64,000 nucleotides of DNA. Origin: CALAMD01 sp035301345. Lineage in GTDB: Bacteria; Bacillota; Bacilli; Bacillales; Amphibacillaceae. Each line of letters opens with the position of its first letter. The first letter of the stretch is position 1. A program made the position numbers and the translations under genes. The notes beneath the pieces are model-generated. The model made no database searches. It worked only from the letters and a program-made list of their open reading frames with translations, and had not been told where the DNA came from. The DNA lies in contig DATGUM010000024.1 of NCBI GenBank assembly GCA_035301345.1, forward strand, positions 34,922 through 98,921, written 5' to 3'. This document shows, piece after piece, positions 8,036 to 17,600 of the stretch.

Positions 8036-11000
8036 TTATGATGGACTAACACCTAACAAGTCTTTTATTTCTTCCTCTGTTAATCCTGTTAGAAGCGTTT
8101 CGCCTGGATGGATAATTTGCTCCATTAATTGACGCTTCTTCTGTTGTAATTCATATATTTTTTCTTCAATCGTTCCTTCTGTAATGAGCCGGAATACTTG
8201 CACGACGTTCTTTTGTCCGAAACGGTGCGCACGTCCTGTCGCTTGATCTTCAACCGCCGGATTCCACCACAGATCATATAAAACGACCGTGTCTGCGCCT
8301 GTTAAGTTTAATCCTGTTCCCCCTGCGCGTAACGAGATAAGGAAGACGCTATGTTTACCAGCATTAAAGGCATCCGCCATTTTCACGCGATCTTCTGACG
8401 GCGTTTGCCCGTCTAAATAGAAATATTCGATATTTTCATCATCTAAACGTTCTTTAATAATCTCATGCATGCTCGTAAACTGTGAAAAAATAAGCATCCG
8501 TTTATTATTTTCTAACGACTGCATAACAATTTCCATTAGCTGTTCTAATTTTCCTGATTCACCGGTGTAATTTTCGGCAAACAATGACGGGTGACAGCAA
8601 ATTTGTCTGAGACGTGTTAAACCGGCTAAAATTTTCATCCGGCTTTGTTGAAAGCCTGATGCTTTAATCGATGCATTCACGTCCGTTTGTAATTGCCTTA
8701 AATAACCGACGTAAAGCCGCTTCTGTTCATCGGTTAATTCTGAAACGTGAACGGATTCGATTTTTTCAGGTAACTCTGTCAGAACGTCTTCCTTTAATCG
8801 TCTTAAAATAAACGGACGGGCTAACTTAGCCACTTGTTCAGAAGACATTTGACGGAACGTGCTCATCGGTGGCATAAAGCCTGGTAAAACGACTTGAAAA
8901 ATCGACCATAGCTCATCCATTGAATTTTCTATCGGTGTTCCACTAAGTGCAAACGTCCGGTTCGCTTGAATACCACGTACCGCTTGAGACGTTTTCGTTC
9001 GGTAATTTTTAACGAATTGTGCTTCGTCAAGAATAAGTGTTTTAAAATTAAGTGACTCATAAAGCGAGAAATCTTGTCGCAACGTATGGTAAGACGTAAT
9101 CCATACGTCACTTCCTCCCGCTTCGGCAATTTTTTCCCGGCGTTGTTCTACCGGACCCGTTAATACTTCAACCGTCAATGATGGCGCAAATCGTTTACAT
9201 TCATTTTTCCAGTTATAAACGACGGATGACGGAACGACGATTAAATGCGGTAAATCACTCGGCTCTGATAATAAGTAAGTAATTGTTTGCACCGTTTTAC
9301 CGAGACCCATATCGTCAGCTAAAATCCCACCTAAACCATATTCACTCAATGTTTTAAACCATTTAAAACCTGTCTCTTGATAGTTTCGTAGCGACGCCTG
9401 TAACGTTTCTGGAACAGAGAGATCAATGTTTTCCGGATGCTTCACACGGTCAAGTAATTTTGCAAAAGATGGTGCATAATTTTTCTCAACCGTTTCTAAG
9501 CCATCGATTGCTCCCATTTGATGAACAGGTACGTGCCATGCTCCTTCTTGAAAAGCGTCTTTATCGAGGCTATGAAAGCTCGAAATAAATTGCTCGACTT
9601 GATTAAATGATTCATTTTCAAGTGAAAGAAACTTTCCTGACTGTAAACGGTAATATTTTTTCTTTTCGATAATTGCTTGTAAAACAGCGTCAATTTCTTC
9701 ATCGGCAACACCTTCAAGCTGAAAGCCGACTTCTAATAAATTGCTCGATTCATTATAAGCAATATTTGTCTGTGGCATCGGATCAACGTCCATCACGTAT
9801 TGCCTAATATCATTCGTTAAATATATATCGACGTAATTCTCCATGTACGGCACCATTGAATATAAGAAGTCGTACATTTCCTCTTCATCTGAAGCGATAA
9901 AAAGTTCTTTACCATTATATTTAAAGTTCGCATGTTCGATCATGCGCATAACTTTTTCTTCCTTCGCCGAATCGCGAATCATATATTTATCTAACGGTTT
10001 CTCCTCATTAAATGGATCAATTTCATGTGAACCGTATGAATAAACGAGCCGACCGACGATATAAGCAAAGTCTTTTAACTCAAGATAGAGTGATGCTTTT
10101 AATGGGTGGCGAACGATTTTCTGCGCGACCGTTTCGTCAATTGATACGTCACCAACTTGTTGTAATAAAGGTAATACATCTGATAAAAAGGCATCACTGT
10201 TTTTCTCATCTATTGGGAACTGCTCATGATTGTTCAAGCCATACTCATACATTTGCTCAATAATCGCTTGTTGCTCCTTTTTCGGAAAATAAAATGTCCC
10301 GTCAGCAAAATAAATTTGATACGTTTCTAAATACGTTCCAATCGTTTCTTCTTGAAGTGCGAGCATAAGCGTCTGCCCATCTTCTTTTAAAGAAAACTGA
10401 ATCGGTAAGGTATCTTTTTCAATCGTTAAATGTTTATACACATCATTATCCTTCTCTAATGTGAAGTCCCGTGCGACTAACTGTGTGAGTAACTGTTCTG
10501 CAAAAAGGGGCGGGATAATGAGTGAACGTTTCGTCTGAGTTGCTTGGTAATCATATGCATATGGTGATTGTTGTTCATATATATCTTCATTACGATAAAT
10601 AGCGAGTATGTGCTCGAAAATATTTAAATCTCGGGCTAAAAAGTAATGGATGTCTGGGTCATACGTGAAATTTTTCGTAAACGTGTACGGCTCACCTGCC
10701 ATAACCGTTTCAATCAGTTCGCGTAAATTCCGAACGACGTAACGACGTTGCTCACCCGTTTTTATTTCTAAATATAAATTGTTTTCAAATGTCCATTTAC
10801 AAATATACTCAACGTGCATCGGCACCTGTTGTGGTAACACGTCAATATCACTCTTTTTCGTCTGAGACACGGCCTCAATAAACCGATCCATTGACGTATA
10901 ACTGCGCTCATAATTACTTTGCTTTTGCTTTTCATCAATCGCTAAAAGAACAGCGACATTATGCTCACAAGAGCCATACGCACTAAATGCTGGGCAATCA

Positions 11001-11236
11001 CAATATGCGGCAATCGTACCTTTCTGGGCATTTTTTAAATCAATCTCCGCAAAATAGTTTTCCGTGTCATATACTGTCGCTGTCCACACATCATTATTAA
11101 TATCATAAGACAGGTCGCTAACAGAATCGTTTTTGTAGCACGCATAACCACGCTCATATCTCTCTAATGAGAACATTTTCTTTATGTTTAAAAATTTTAT
11201 GTTTTTTAATCCTATCGTATCTACTTTTTCCATCAC
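8036..11236 (-). CDS. SWIM zinc-finger SNF2-family ATPase/helicase
   Basis: A 1066-residue cytoplasmic protein. A SWIM zinc finger (Cys79, Cys81, Cys90, His92) opens the protein, followed by a long middle region of the bacterial SNF2-associated type. The SNF2/RapA motor has Walker A D-D-M-G-L-G-K-T around residue 645, a DEAQ box (L-I-L-D-E-A-Q) around 735, S-G-T-P-I-E-N, and a helicase C domain with S-L-R-A-G-G-T-G-L-N-L and G-R-A-H-R-F-G-Q near 1005. These motors translocate on duplex DNA or remodel DNA-bound proteins rather than unwind. B. subtilis YwqA has the same architecture. It is a single gene, not next to any restriction or defence genes, so a housekeeping repair or transcription role is more likely than defence. 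Confidence 0.94.
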   Translation of the reverse strand: MMEKVDTIGLKNIKFLNIKKMFSLERYERGYACYKNDSVSDLSYDINNDVWTATVYDTENYFAEIDLKNAQKGTIAAYCDCPAFSAYGSCEHNVAVLLAIDEKQKQSNYERSYTSMDRFIEAVSQTKKSDIDVLPQQVPMHVEYICKWTFENNLYLEIKTGEQRRYVVRNLRELIETVMAGEPYTFTKNFTYDPDIHYFLARDLNIFEHILAIYRNEDIYEQQSPYAYDYQATQTKRSLIIPPLFAEQLLTQLVARDFTLEKDNDVYKHLTIEKDTLPIQFSLKEDGQTLMLALQEETIGTYLETYQIYFADGTFYFPKKEQQAIIEQMYEYGLNNHEQFPIDEKNSDAFLSDVLPLLQQVGDVSIDETVAQKIVRHPLKASLYLELKDFAYIVGRLVYSYGSHEIDPFNEEKPLDKYMIRDSAKEEKVMRMIEHANFKYNGKELFIASDEEEMYDFLYSMVPYMENYVDIYLTNDIRQYVMDVDPMPQTNIAYNESSNLLEVGFQLEGVADEEIDAVLQAIIEKKKYYRLQSGKFLSLENESFNQVEQFISSFHSLDKDAFQEGAWHVPVHQMGAIDGLETVEKNYAPSFAKLLDRVKHPENIDLSVPETLQASLRNYQETGFKWFKTLSEYGLGGILADDMGLGKTVQTITYLLSEPSDLPHLIVVPSSVVYNWKNECKRFAPSLTVEVLTGPVEQRREKIAEAGGSDVWITSYHTLRQDFSLYESLNFKTLILDEAQFVKNYRTKTSQAVRGIQANRTFALSGTPIENSMDELWSIFQVVLPGFMPPMSTFRQMSSEQVAKLARPFILRRLKEDVLTELPEKIESVHVSELTDEQKRLYVGYLRQLQTDVNASIKASGFQQSRMKILAGLTRLRQICCHPSLFAENYTGESGKLEQLMEIVMQSLENNKRMLIFSQFTSMHEIIKERLDDENIEYFYLDGQTPSEDRVKMADAFNAGKHSVFLISLRAGGTGLNLTGADTVVLYDLWWNPAVEDQATGRAHRFGQKNVVQVFRLITEGTIEEKIYELQQKKRQLMEQIIHPGETLLTGLTEEEIKDLLGVSPS

Positions 11237-11290
11237 TTTTATTCCCCTACTACTTATGATTTTAAAAAGAGTCTTCCTTCAAAAAATACA

Positions 11291-12475
11291 CTACTCAGCT
11301 AATCGTTCTATGCGCCGCGCACGAACGTATAAAAGCATGTATAAAATGAACGCCGTAAAAACAGATCCTGCCGCTGCAATGTAAATGGAGGCGTATCCGT
11401 ACATATAAGCCAATTGTCCGAAAGTCATCGCGCCAATACCAACACCTAAGTCAAAGAACGAGAAGAACGTCGCATTCGCCATTCCTTTTCGGTTGCTCGC
11501 CGCTTTTTCAACGGCCCACGCTTGCAATGCTGGTTGGATGCTTCCAAATCCTAACCCGTATAACCCTGCTGCAATGAGTAAAACAGTCGTGCTCGGTAAC
11601 CATGCTAATAAGAGCATGGCGATAAAAATAAATAGAACACCTGGAAGAAAGACGAACGCATGACCTTTCAAATCATAAATTCTCCCGGAAAACGTTCGCG
11701 AGACGAGTAAGAACAAGGCGTAAATTAAAAAGTATGATTCAATCCCTGGAATGCTTTTCTCCGCCGCATGAAGCGGTAAGAAAGATGAAATACCACCGAA
11801 TGTCGCTGTAATGAAAAACAATAACAGAGCTGGTTGAAGGGCTGTTTTTTCAAAAATATCAAACTTTAGTGTCGTCGATCGATGAGGTGATTTTTCAATT
11901 TTTTTATAACGAATTTGTGAGGAAAGTAAAAAAGCTGCAAAACCAGACGCTGCACAAATTAGAAAGAGCGCTGTGAATGAAATCTTTCCGACAAGAGCTA
12001 ACCCTAATGTCGGTCCAAGAGCTAACGCTAAGTTTCCTGATAATCCGAAATACCCCATACCTTCTCCGCGCCGTTCTGGCGGAATAATATCCGTTGCAAT
12101 CGTTCCCGTCGCTGTCGTCGATAATCCCCAACCGACACCTTGAACGATACGCATCAAAATAAGAAAACCGATACTCGTGACGAATGCGAAAGAACCGACT
12201 GAAAGGACGAATATAATCAAACCGGTCATATAAACGAACTGACGTCCTCTTGATTCTAGTGCATGTCCCGCATACGGTCTAAAAAGTAATGCAGAAAACG
12301 TGAATATACCGACGATAATACCGATAAATTGCTCACTACCACCGAGATCTTTAATAAAAAGTGGTAATGTCGGTAACGTCATTTGAAAGCCTAAAAACAC
12401 GAAGAAGTTAGCGATACAAATAAATGTAAAGTCTCTTGTCCAAATTTTAGGGCGGTTTTTTGTCGTTGCTGCCAT
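11291..12475 (-). CDS. MFS transporter (drug-exporter type)
   Basis: About 394 residues with twelve hydrophobic segments, a Major Facilitator Superfamily permease. Visible landmarks are the cytoplasmic loop 2-3 motif F-R-P-Y-A-G-H-A-L-E-S-R-G-R and the helix-5 G-W-G-L-S-T-T-A-T-G-T-I-A-T-D stretch, seen in proton-linked drug exporters of the YwoG/YfmO kind. I start it at the ATG at 12475, 11 nt after AAGGAAG; an ATG three codons earlier sits only 2 nt from that site. The gene stands alone, divergent from the ABC operon that follows. The exported substrate is unknown. Confidence 0.9.
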   Translation of the reverse strand: MAATTKNRPKIWTRDFTFICIANFFVFLGFQMTLPTLPLFIKDLGGSEQFIGIIVGIFTFSALLFRPYAGHALESRGRQFVYMTGLIIFVLSVGSFAFVTSIGFLILMRIVQGVGWGLSTTATGTIATDIIPPERRGEGMGYFGLSGNLALALGPTLGLALVGKISFTALFLICAASGFAAFLLSSQIRYKKIEKSPHRSTTLKFDIFEKTALQPALLLFFITATFGGISSFLPLHAAEKSIPGIESYFLIYALFLLVSRTFSGRIYDLKGHAFVFLPGVLFIFIAMLLLAWLPSTTVLLIAAGLYGLGFGSIQPALQAWAVEKAASNRKGMANATFFSFFDLGVGIGAMTFGQLAYMYGYASIYIAAAGSVFTAFILYMLLYVRARRIERLAE

Positions 12476-12613
12476 CGTGTGCATAACTTCCTTTCTATAG
12501 ATAAATGGTTAAAAATACCGTCGCTCGAAAAATGCGTATACGATTAATTATAACGTAATACGAGCGTTTTGAATATCTTTCGGCTTTATTTATTCATATT
12601 TTACAAATTATGT

Positions 12614-12642
12614 TTGACAGTTTTCTGTTAGGGCATTATAGT
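12614..12642 (+). promoter_or_regulatory. Sigma-A promoter of the YtrA-type ABC operon
   Basis: Consensus -35 TTGACA (12614-12619), a 17-bp spacer and -10 TATAGT (12637-12642), 52 bp before the first start codon of the operon. The -10 runs straight into the palindromic operator. Confidence 0.85.
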
Positions 12643-12662
12643 GTGTATATAGACATACACAC
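12641..12662. promoter_or_regulatory. Palindromic operator, likely for the operon's own GntR/YtrA repressor
   Basis: A perfect inverted repeat GTGTGTAT-N6-ATACACAC overlaps the end of the -10 and the expected transcription start. YtrA-subfamily GntR proteins bind GTGT/ACAC-type dyads at their own operon promoters, and a YtrA-type gene is third in this operon. Binding would block RNA polymerase, giving autorepression. The site is seen; the protein that binds it is inferred. Confidence 0.75.
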
Positions 12663-12693
12663 ATACACACGATTTTTTGAAGGAGGACTTTTT

Positions 12694-13425
12694 ATGAACA
12701 CGTGGAAAAGCGCGCACCATCTTGCAGGATTAGAAATACGCGCATCAATTTGGCAATTAATATTATTCATTCCACTTATTTCATTGTTATATAGTTTATT
12801 TTTCACAGGAACGATGAGCAACTACTTAAATCAATCAGGAGGCTCATTTATGTTTGACGTCATGTTCCTACTCATTATAAGTATCGCGCCGATTTGGTTG
12901 CGAGCGAAGTTTTTTCAAGTACAAAAAATAAACGATGAATTTTGGGCGTCGCCGACACTTATTTTACAACATCAACTTGCCATTTCAGAACGAGCCATTG
13001 CAAGAAGTCGATTAATCTCATTCGTTTATTTACTCATTCCGTTTAACATATTAATTTTCACATTAACTTACGTTTTATCATCACATATTCGAGCTTTTTT
13101 AACACCGATTGAATACGTGATTTTCGCTATTAGCTGGATGCTAATCGGACTCGGCGTAGGATTTATTTTTCCTGCGAGTGACGTCGGTGATTACATCAAT
13201 CGGTCATCTATCGCGCGAGGAATTGTTCTATTATTCGGTGGATTTTTTATCGTTACCGTCGGACTTTTTATGATATTAAATGGCGGCATTATTTATTCAT
13301 CAATGATTTTCGTTAAAAAATACTCACTGCTCGCTCTTTTAATCTCGATTATATTCGTTTGCTTAAGCGCACTTTACTGGCAACGTTATATGATTCAAGC
13401 GATGCGGAAGCTCGATTATTTTTAA
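12694..13425 (+). CDS. Membrane protein, ABC-2-like permease component (first paralogue)
   Basis: A 243-residue protein with about six predicted membrane helices and no enzymatic motif. It begins M-N-T-W-K-S-A-H-H-L-A-G-L-E and ends M-R-K-L-D-Y-F, matching the next gene's M-H-E-W-K-Q-A-Y-A-L-A-R-L-E and M-R-R-Y-D-Y-F, so the two are tandem paralogues. The start is the ATG at 12694 behind AAGGAGGA; an in-frame ATG at 12610 lies upstream of the promoter and cannot be used. By position it is comparable to the permeases YtrC/YtrD of B. subtilis and probably pairs with the ATPase two genes downstream. Direction and cargo of transport are unknown. Confidence 0.8.
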   Translation: MNTWKSAHHLAGLEIRASIWQLILFIPLISLLYSLFFTGTMSNYLNQSGGSFMFDVMFLLIISIAPIWLRAKFFQVQKINDEFWASPTLILQHQLAISERAIARSRLISFVYLLIPFNILIFTLTYVLSSHIRAFLTPIEYVIFAISWMLIGLGVGFIFPASDVGDYINRSSIARGIVLLFGGFFIVTVGLFMILNGGIIYSSMIFVKKYSLLALLISIIFVCLSALYWQRYMIQAMRKLDYF

Positions 13426-13440
13426 AAAGGAGGCTAAACG

Positions 13441-14163
13441 ATGCATGAATGGAAACAAGCATACGCACTTGCCCGATTAGAACTTGGTGAAATGAAAACG
13501 TACATTCTTTACTATATTGCCATCGTCATTTACTTTTTATTTCTCATGAACACGTCGTTTCCCGGTTACTTTGAAAACAGTTCTTTCGGTTTGGATATAT
13601 TATTTGTTTTATTATTTGCTATTTTACCGAGATATTTAAGAAAGCGAGACTTCCAGTGGATGCCTCTACAGAAAGGATGGTATGCATCTTATTTCGGAAT
13701 CTCCTTAAGTACATTACCTATCAAAAGACGTGTCATTGCGAAGTATCACTTTCTCGTGCACATCATTTTATCCGTACCGATTCAACTTGCTGTGCTCACG
13801 TTAATTTATATAACTTCAAGCCCGCTTAAGGAACAGATTTCACTGTCAAATTACATCGTATTTGCCATCATTTGGTTATGTATAAATATTTATTTCGGAT
13901 CGTCAGGCATTCGTTCCGCTGCAGGTTCAAATATCTTTATGAATATCGCCTTATTTATGATTGGAACATTTATTTTCTTCATTGTCGGGACGATATTATT
14001 TTATAAAATATTTAGTGGAGGGATAATCGGTTGGACCATTTATATTGCAAATGAGTACCCCTTCCTATCGATTATTTGTTCCATTGGATTAGCCATTTTA
14101 AGTGTGAAGTTCTGGCTTGCAGTCACGGTGAAAAGGATGAGACGCTATGATTATTTTAAATAA
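13441..14163 (+). CDS. Membrane protein, ABC-2-like permease component (second paralogue)
   Basis: A 240-residue polytopic protein with about six hydrophobic helices, a paralogue of the gene just upstream as shown by the shared first 14 and last 7 residues. The start ATG at 13441 has AAGGAGG 8 nt before it. Fifteen bases separate it from the preceding stop. It likely forms a heterodimeric membrane channel with its neighbour, powered by the ATP-binding protein encoded at 14569. The family is not one I can name more closely than ABC-2-like. Confidence 0.8.
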   Translation: MHEWKQAYALARLELGEMKTYILYYIAIVIYFLFLMNTSFPGYFENSSFGLDILFVLLFAILPRYLRKRDFQWMPLQKGWYASYFGISLSTLPIKRRVIAKYHFLVHIILSVPIQLAVLTLIYITSSPLKEQISLSNYIVFAIIWLCINIYFGSSGIRSAAGSNIFMNIALFMIGTFIFFIVGTILFYKIFSGGIIGWTIYIANEYPFLSIICSIGLAILSVKFWLAVTVKRMRRYDYFK

Positions 14164-14180
14164 AAAGGGAGGCGAGTGTC

Positions 14181-14576
14181 TTGCGATTGCCGATTCAGCT
14201 ATCAAAACAATCTCGTGAGCCGATTTACCATCAAATTGAAACACAAATAAAAGCGCTCATTGCGAGCGGAACACTTGCTGCTGATACACCGCTCCCTTCC
14301 ATTCGTGCTTTAGCAAAAGACTTAGAGGTGAGTGCCATTACGACGCGACGTGTTTACCAAAATTTAGAACAAGATGGCTTTACGACGACCGTTCAAGGGA
14401 AAGGGACATTCGTCAAAGCGATTAATAAAGATGTTAAAAAAGAAATTGAAGAAAAAGCGATTTCGGAATCATTTAAACGATCCATCCAAATCGCTCGAGG
14501 CTATAACTATACAGATGAAGACATTAAACAGTTATTCAAACTGACCTTACAAAAGGAGGCAAACGATAATGAATAA
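14181..14576 (+). CDS. GntR family repressor, YtrA subfamily
   Basis: A 131-residue regulator: an N-terminal winged helix (P-I-Y-H-Q-I-E-T-Q-I-K-A-L-I-A-S-G ... S-A-I-T-T-R-R-V-Y-Q-N-L-E-Q-D-G) followed by a short helical tail and no large effector domain, the hallmark of the YtrA subfamily. It starts with TTG at 14181 behind GGGAGGCGAG. The stop overlaps the next gene by 8 nt, implying translational coupling with the ATPase. It is expected to bind the palindrome at 12641-12662 and repress its own operon. In B. subtilis the ytr operon is induced by some cell-wall antibiotics; whether that applies here is untested. Confidence 0.92.
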   Translation: MRLPIQLSKQSREPIYHQIETQIKALIASGTLAADTPLPSIRALAKDLEVSAITTRRVYQNLEQDGFTTTVQGKGTFVKAINKDVKKEIEEKAISESFKRSIQIARGYNYTDEDIKQLFKLTLQKEANDNE

Positions 14577-15450
14577 TCCAGCTGTTTTTACGAATGTGAC
14601 GAAAGATATGAATGATTTCACGTTTGGGCCGATTAATTTCTCACTAGAAGACGGGATGATTACAGCAATCGTCGGGAGAAACGGTTCAGGAAAAAGTACG
14701 TTACTAAAAATGTTAATGAATTTAGTGAAGCCGACAGACGGAATGATTCAATTATTTGGTGATGACGTTGGCAGTGAAAATGAATCTTGGAAAGAACATA
14801 TCGCCTATCAACCACAGACGACCGTCGGATATGACCCATTTACTGGCAACCAGTTAAAACAATTGATTGCTCCGTATTATCCACATTGGGATGATGAGTA
14901 CTTTTCGGCGCTCGTGAAACGACTGAACGTGACGTTGAATAAACGATTTAACAAAATGTCGCAAGGAAATCAACAGAAGCTCATTCTCGCGCTTACCTTT
15001 GCTCGAAATACACGATTACTCTTACTCGATGAACCGACATCTTTTCTCGATATTCCGTCGAAAAAAGAACTGATGAAAATTATTACCGAGTGGATGGATA
15101 GTGGCGATCGCTCAATTATTATTACGAGCCATCAAGCAGAAGATATTAATAAACTAGCTGATTATATAGCTGTTATGAAAGAAGGACAACTAGCTGGCAC
15201 GTACGAAAAAGATTTATTAAGCGATATGTACGGACAGTACTGGGTAAAAGAGGAAACGTCTGAACGACTAGCTGGCGAAATTGCCCGCGACGGACAAATA
15301 ATCGTTTCAAATAACTGTGAAGCGACTGAACAAGACTTACATGAGCGTCAATTAACGTGGGAAATATCACCATTAGGACTCGAAGATATGATAACGATTT
15401 TGCTTGACCAACAGGAGGGTATGGACAATGGAAACAATTTTAACAGTTAA
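14569..15450 (+). CDS. ABC transporter ATP-binding protein (YtrB-like)
   Basis: A 293-residue ABC ATPase. Walker A (V-G-R-N-G-S-G-K-S-T) lies near residue 37, the signature is the variant M-S-Q-G-N-Q-Q-K near 128, and Walker B (L-L-L-L-D-E-P-T) near 150, followed by the H-loop I-I-T-S-H-Q. The last 80 residues form a C-terminal extension beyond the ATPase core. It overlaps the GntR gene by 8 nt and is overlapped by the next ATPase. Its likely partners are the two paralogous membrane proteins at the front of the operon. Confidence 0.92.
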   Translation: MNNPAVFTNVTKDMNDFTFGPINFSLEDGMITAIVGRNGSGKSTLLKMLMNLVKPTDGMIQLFGDDVGSENESWKEHIAYQPQTTVGYDPFTGNQLKQLIAPYYPHWDDEYFSALVKRLNVTLNKRFNKMSQGNQQKLILALTFARNTRLLLLDEPTSFLDIPSKKELMKIITEWMDSGDRSIIITSHQAEDINKLADYIAVMKEGQLAGTYEKDLLSDMYGQYWVKEETSERLAGEIARDGQIIVSNNCEATEQDLHERQLTWEISPLGLEDMITILLDQQEGMDNGNNFNS

Positions 15451-16351
15451 TCAACTGAACAAGTATTTTAAAGACAAACAAGTATTACACGACATTTCTT
15501 TTGAAGTGAAGCGCGGAGAGATTATGGCTATTCTCGGGCCGAACGGGGCTGGTAAATCAACAACTATCCGTAACATTATGGGCATTATTCAACCAGATGA
15601 AGGGTCGATTACATTTGAAGGAGAGACGAGTATCCCACGTGAAAAGATCGGCTACTTACCAGAAGAACGTGGTCTTTATAAAAATGTAAAAGTAAAAGAT
15701 ATTATTTTATATTTAGCGGATTTAAAAGGATACCCACAAGATAAAGCGAAAGAACGTATGATGCATTATTTAGAGAAATTTGATTTAGCAGGAAAAGAAA
15801 ATTCCTCGGTCGAAGAATTATCTAAAGGGATGGGGCAAAAAGTTCAATTTATCGCATCGATTATTCATGAACCGGAATTGCTTATTTTAGATGAACCTTT
15901 CTCAGGCCTTGACCCAGTAAGCCAAGATTTATTTAAACGAGAAATACGCGAACTCGCAAATAACGGCACAGCAATTCTTTTATCTTCGCACCAAATGAAT
16001 TTAGTCGAAGAGATGTGCCACCGCTTATTTATGATAAGTAAAGGGAAGCGAATCATTTACGGAGATCTCAATGACGTTAAACAAGAGTACGCGAACTTTA
16101 AATGCATCATCCGTTACGACGGCGACCAAAATGTTTTCAATGAATTGCCGTCTGTTGAGCGTATCGAAAATGAAGAAGGTGTCGTTACATTGTACTTAGA
16201 AAAGGATGTCCACGTCACAAAATGGCTCCACGCCCTACCAGAAACGCTAAACATTTATGAATTAACGATTGACCGTGTATCTTTACACGAAATATTCGTC
16301 GACATTGCAACAGGCGAACAGAACAGTGAAGAAGGAAGTGTTTTACAATGA
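15428..16351 (+). CDS. ABC transporter ATP-binding protein (NatA/YhaQ-like)
   Basis: A 307-residue ABC ATPase with Walker A L-G-P-N-G-A-G-K-S-T near residue 36, signature L-S-K-G-M-G-Q-K near 132, Walker B L-L-I-L-D-E-P-F near 150 and H-loop L-S-S-H-Q, plus a C-terminal DUF4162-type extension. Length and pairing match B. subtilis YhaQ/NatA, ATPases of Na+-extruding ABC systems. I start it at ATG 15428, 9 nt after AGGAGG at 15413; the reading frame is open further upstream only as overlap with the previous gene. The stop overlaps the next start (ATGA), so it is translationally coupled to the permease. Confidence 0.92.
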   Translation: METILTVNQLNKYFKDKQVLHDISFEVKRGEIMAILGPNGAGKSTTIRNIMGIIQPDEGSITFEGETSIPREKIGYLPEERGLYKNVKVKDIILYLADLKGYPQDKAKERMMHYLEKFDLAGKENSSVEELSKGMGQKVQFIASIIHEPELLILDEPFSGLDPVSQDLFKREIRELANNGTAILLSSHQMNLVEEMCHRLFMISKGKRIIYGDLNDVKQEYANFKCIIRYDGDQNVFNELPSVERIENEEGVVTLYLEKDVHVTKWLHALPETLNIYELTIDRVSLHEIFVDIATGEQNSEEGSVLQ

Positions 16352-17586
16352 AACAGACGATGAAAATTGCAAAGTGGGAACTAAAGAAAAACTTAACGAA
16401 TAAATCATTTTTATTTAGCTTATTTTTAACACCAGCACTCTTTCTCTTGTTCTTTTTCATCCCGCAACTATTTGATGATTCAAGCGAAAGTGAATTAACG
16501 ACTGTGTTCTTAAAAGATGACATTGGTGCTTATGAAACGATTGAAAATTTCGTAGAACAACAACCGTTTTTAGAATGGGAGCTCGTTGACACAGAATTAC
16601 CTGAAACAGATATTATTAAGCAGTTAAATGAACATGATAATCAAGCATTTGTTCATTTAGATGAAGATAGTTTAGCAGAGCATTCCTTTACTGTTTATAC
16701 GAGTGATTCGATCGATTCTTCGTTTATGAGTGAGGTAAATGTTTTATCAGATCCGATAAAAGAGTTACAGCTTGAACGGTTAGAATTATCGGATGAGCAG
16801 CTCGCTGTTATTCAAGCGCCTTTTATGTTTGAAGTAGAAGAAACGACTAGTAACGCAGAAGCGACTGGTGGTATTGAGGACGTCGCTAGTGAAGAAGAAT
16901 TATTAAGTAAGCTCGTACCAGGTATTTTTGCCGGTATTGTCCTCTTTTCTATCGTAATCTCAGGAATGATGATTTTCCAAAGTGCTTCACAGGAGAAAAA
17001 GGAAAAAATTGCAGAAATTATTTTATCATCCGTTACACCTAATGAATTAATGCAAGGAAAAATTATCGGCTACTTTTTCTTAGGCATTATTCAAGTAGCT
17101 GTCTGGCTAGGTGTTGCGATACCTGTCGTCTTATGGAAGATTGATATGCCAGTCATGCAGTATTTACTCGTTCCTGAAGTACTCATCTTCTTAGTTATCG
17201 CTATTCTTGGTTATTTATTTTTCGCATCGCTTTTCGTCGGTGTCGGGGCAACGATCGAAGACGTTTCAACATCTGGAAACTTCCAAGGGCTCGTTATTAT
17301 GTTGCCTTTCGTGCAGTTTATTTTCTTCGGTCCGTTGTTCTCAAACCCAGACGGTATACTAGCAAAAGTATTGTCTTTCATACCGTTTACAGCGCCTGGT
17401 ACGTTAATCATTCGCTTGTCGTTGCTCGACCAATGGCCGTGGATAGAAATTATTTCAGCCATTGTCGTTCTATTCATTAGTGTCTTGTTATTCATGCGTC
17501 TCGCAGGTAAGATTTTCAAAACAGGTATATTAATGTACGGAAAGAATGCAACACCGAAAGAAATATTAAAATGGATGATGCAGTAA
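16348..17586 (+). CDS. ABC transporter permease (NatB/YhaP-like)
   Basis: A 412-residue ABC-2 type permease: one N-terminal helix (about 20-40), a long extracytoplasmic domain of about 140 residues rich in acidic side chains, then five or six helices from residue 190 onward. The topology and the K-W-E-L-K-K-N-L start match NatB/YhaP, the membrane half of Na+/drug ABC exporters. The last gene of the six-gene operon, it overlaps the ATPase by 4 nt and is followed by a strong terminator. Sodium or antimicrobial export is inference from family. Confidence 0.92.
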   Translation: MKQTMKIAKWELKKNLTNKSFLFSLFLTPALFLLFFFIPQLFDDSSESELTTVFLKDDIGAYETIENFVEQQPFLEWELVDTELPETDIIKQLNEHDNQAFVHLDEDSLAEHSFTVYTSDSIDSSFMSEVNVLSDPIKELQLERLELSDEQLAVIQAPFMFEVEETTSNAEATGGIEDVASEEELLSKLVPGIFAGIVLFSIVISGMMIFQSASQEKKEKIAEIILSSVTPNELMQGKIIGYFFLGIIQVAVWLGVAIPVVLWKIDMPVMQYLLVPEVLIFLVIAILGYLFFASLFVGVGATIEDVSTSGNFQGLVIMLPFVQFIFFGPLFSNPDGILAKVLSFIPFTAPGTLIIRLSLLDQWPWIEIISAIVVLFISVLLFMRLAGKIFKTGILMYGKNATPKEILKWMMQ

Positions 17587-17600
17587 GTAATATATAACAA

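Noticed and set aside
8036..11236. SNF2 helicase as part of a defence island
   Set aside because: Neighbours are ordinary exporters, with no methylase, nuclease or other defence genes.
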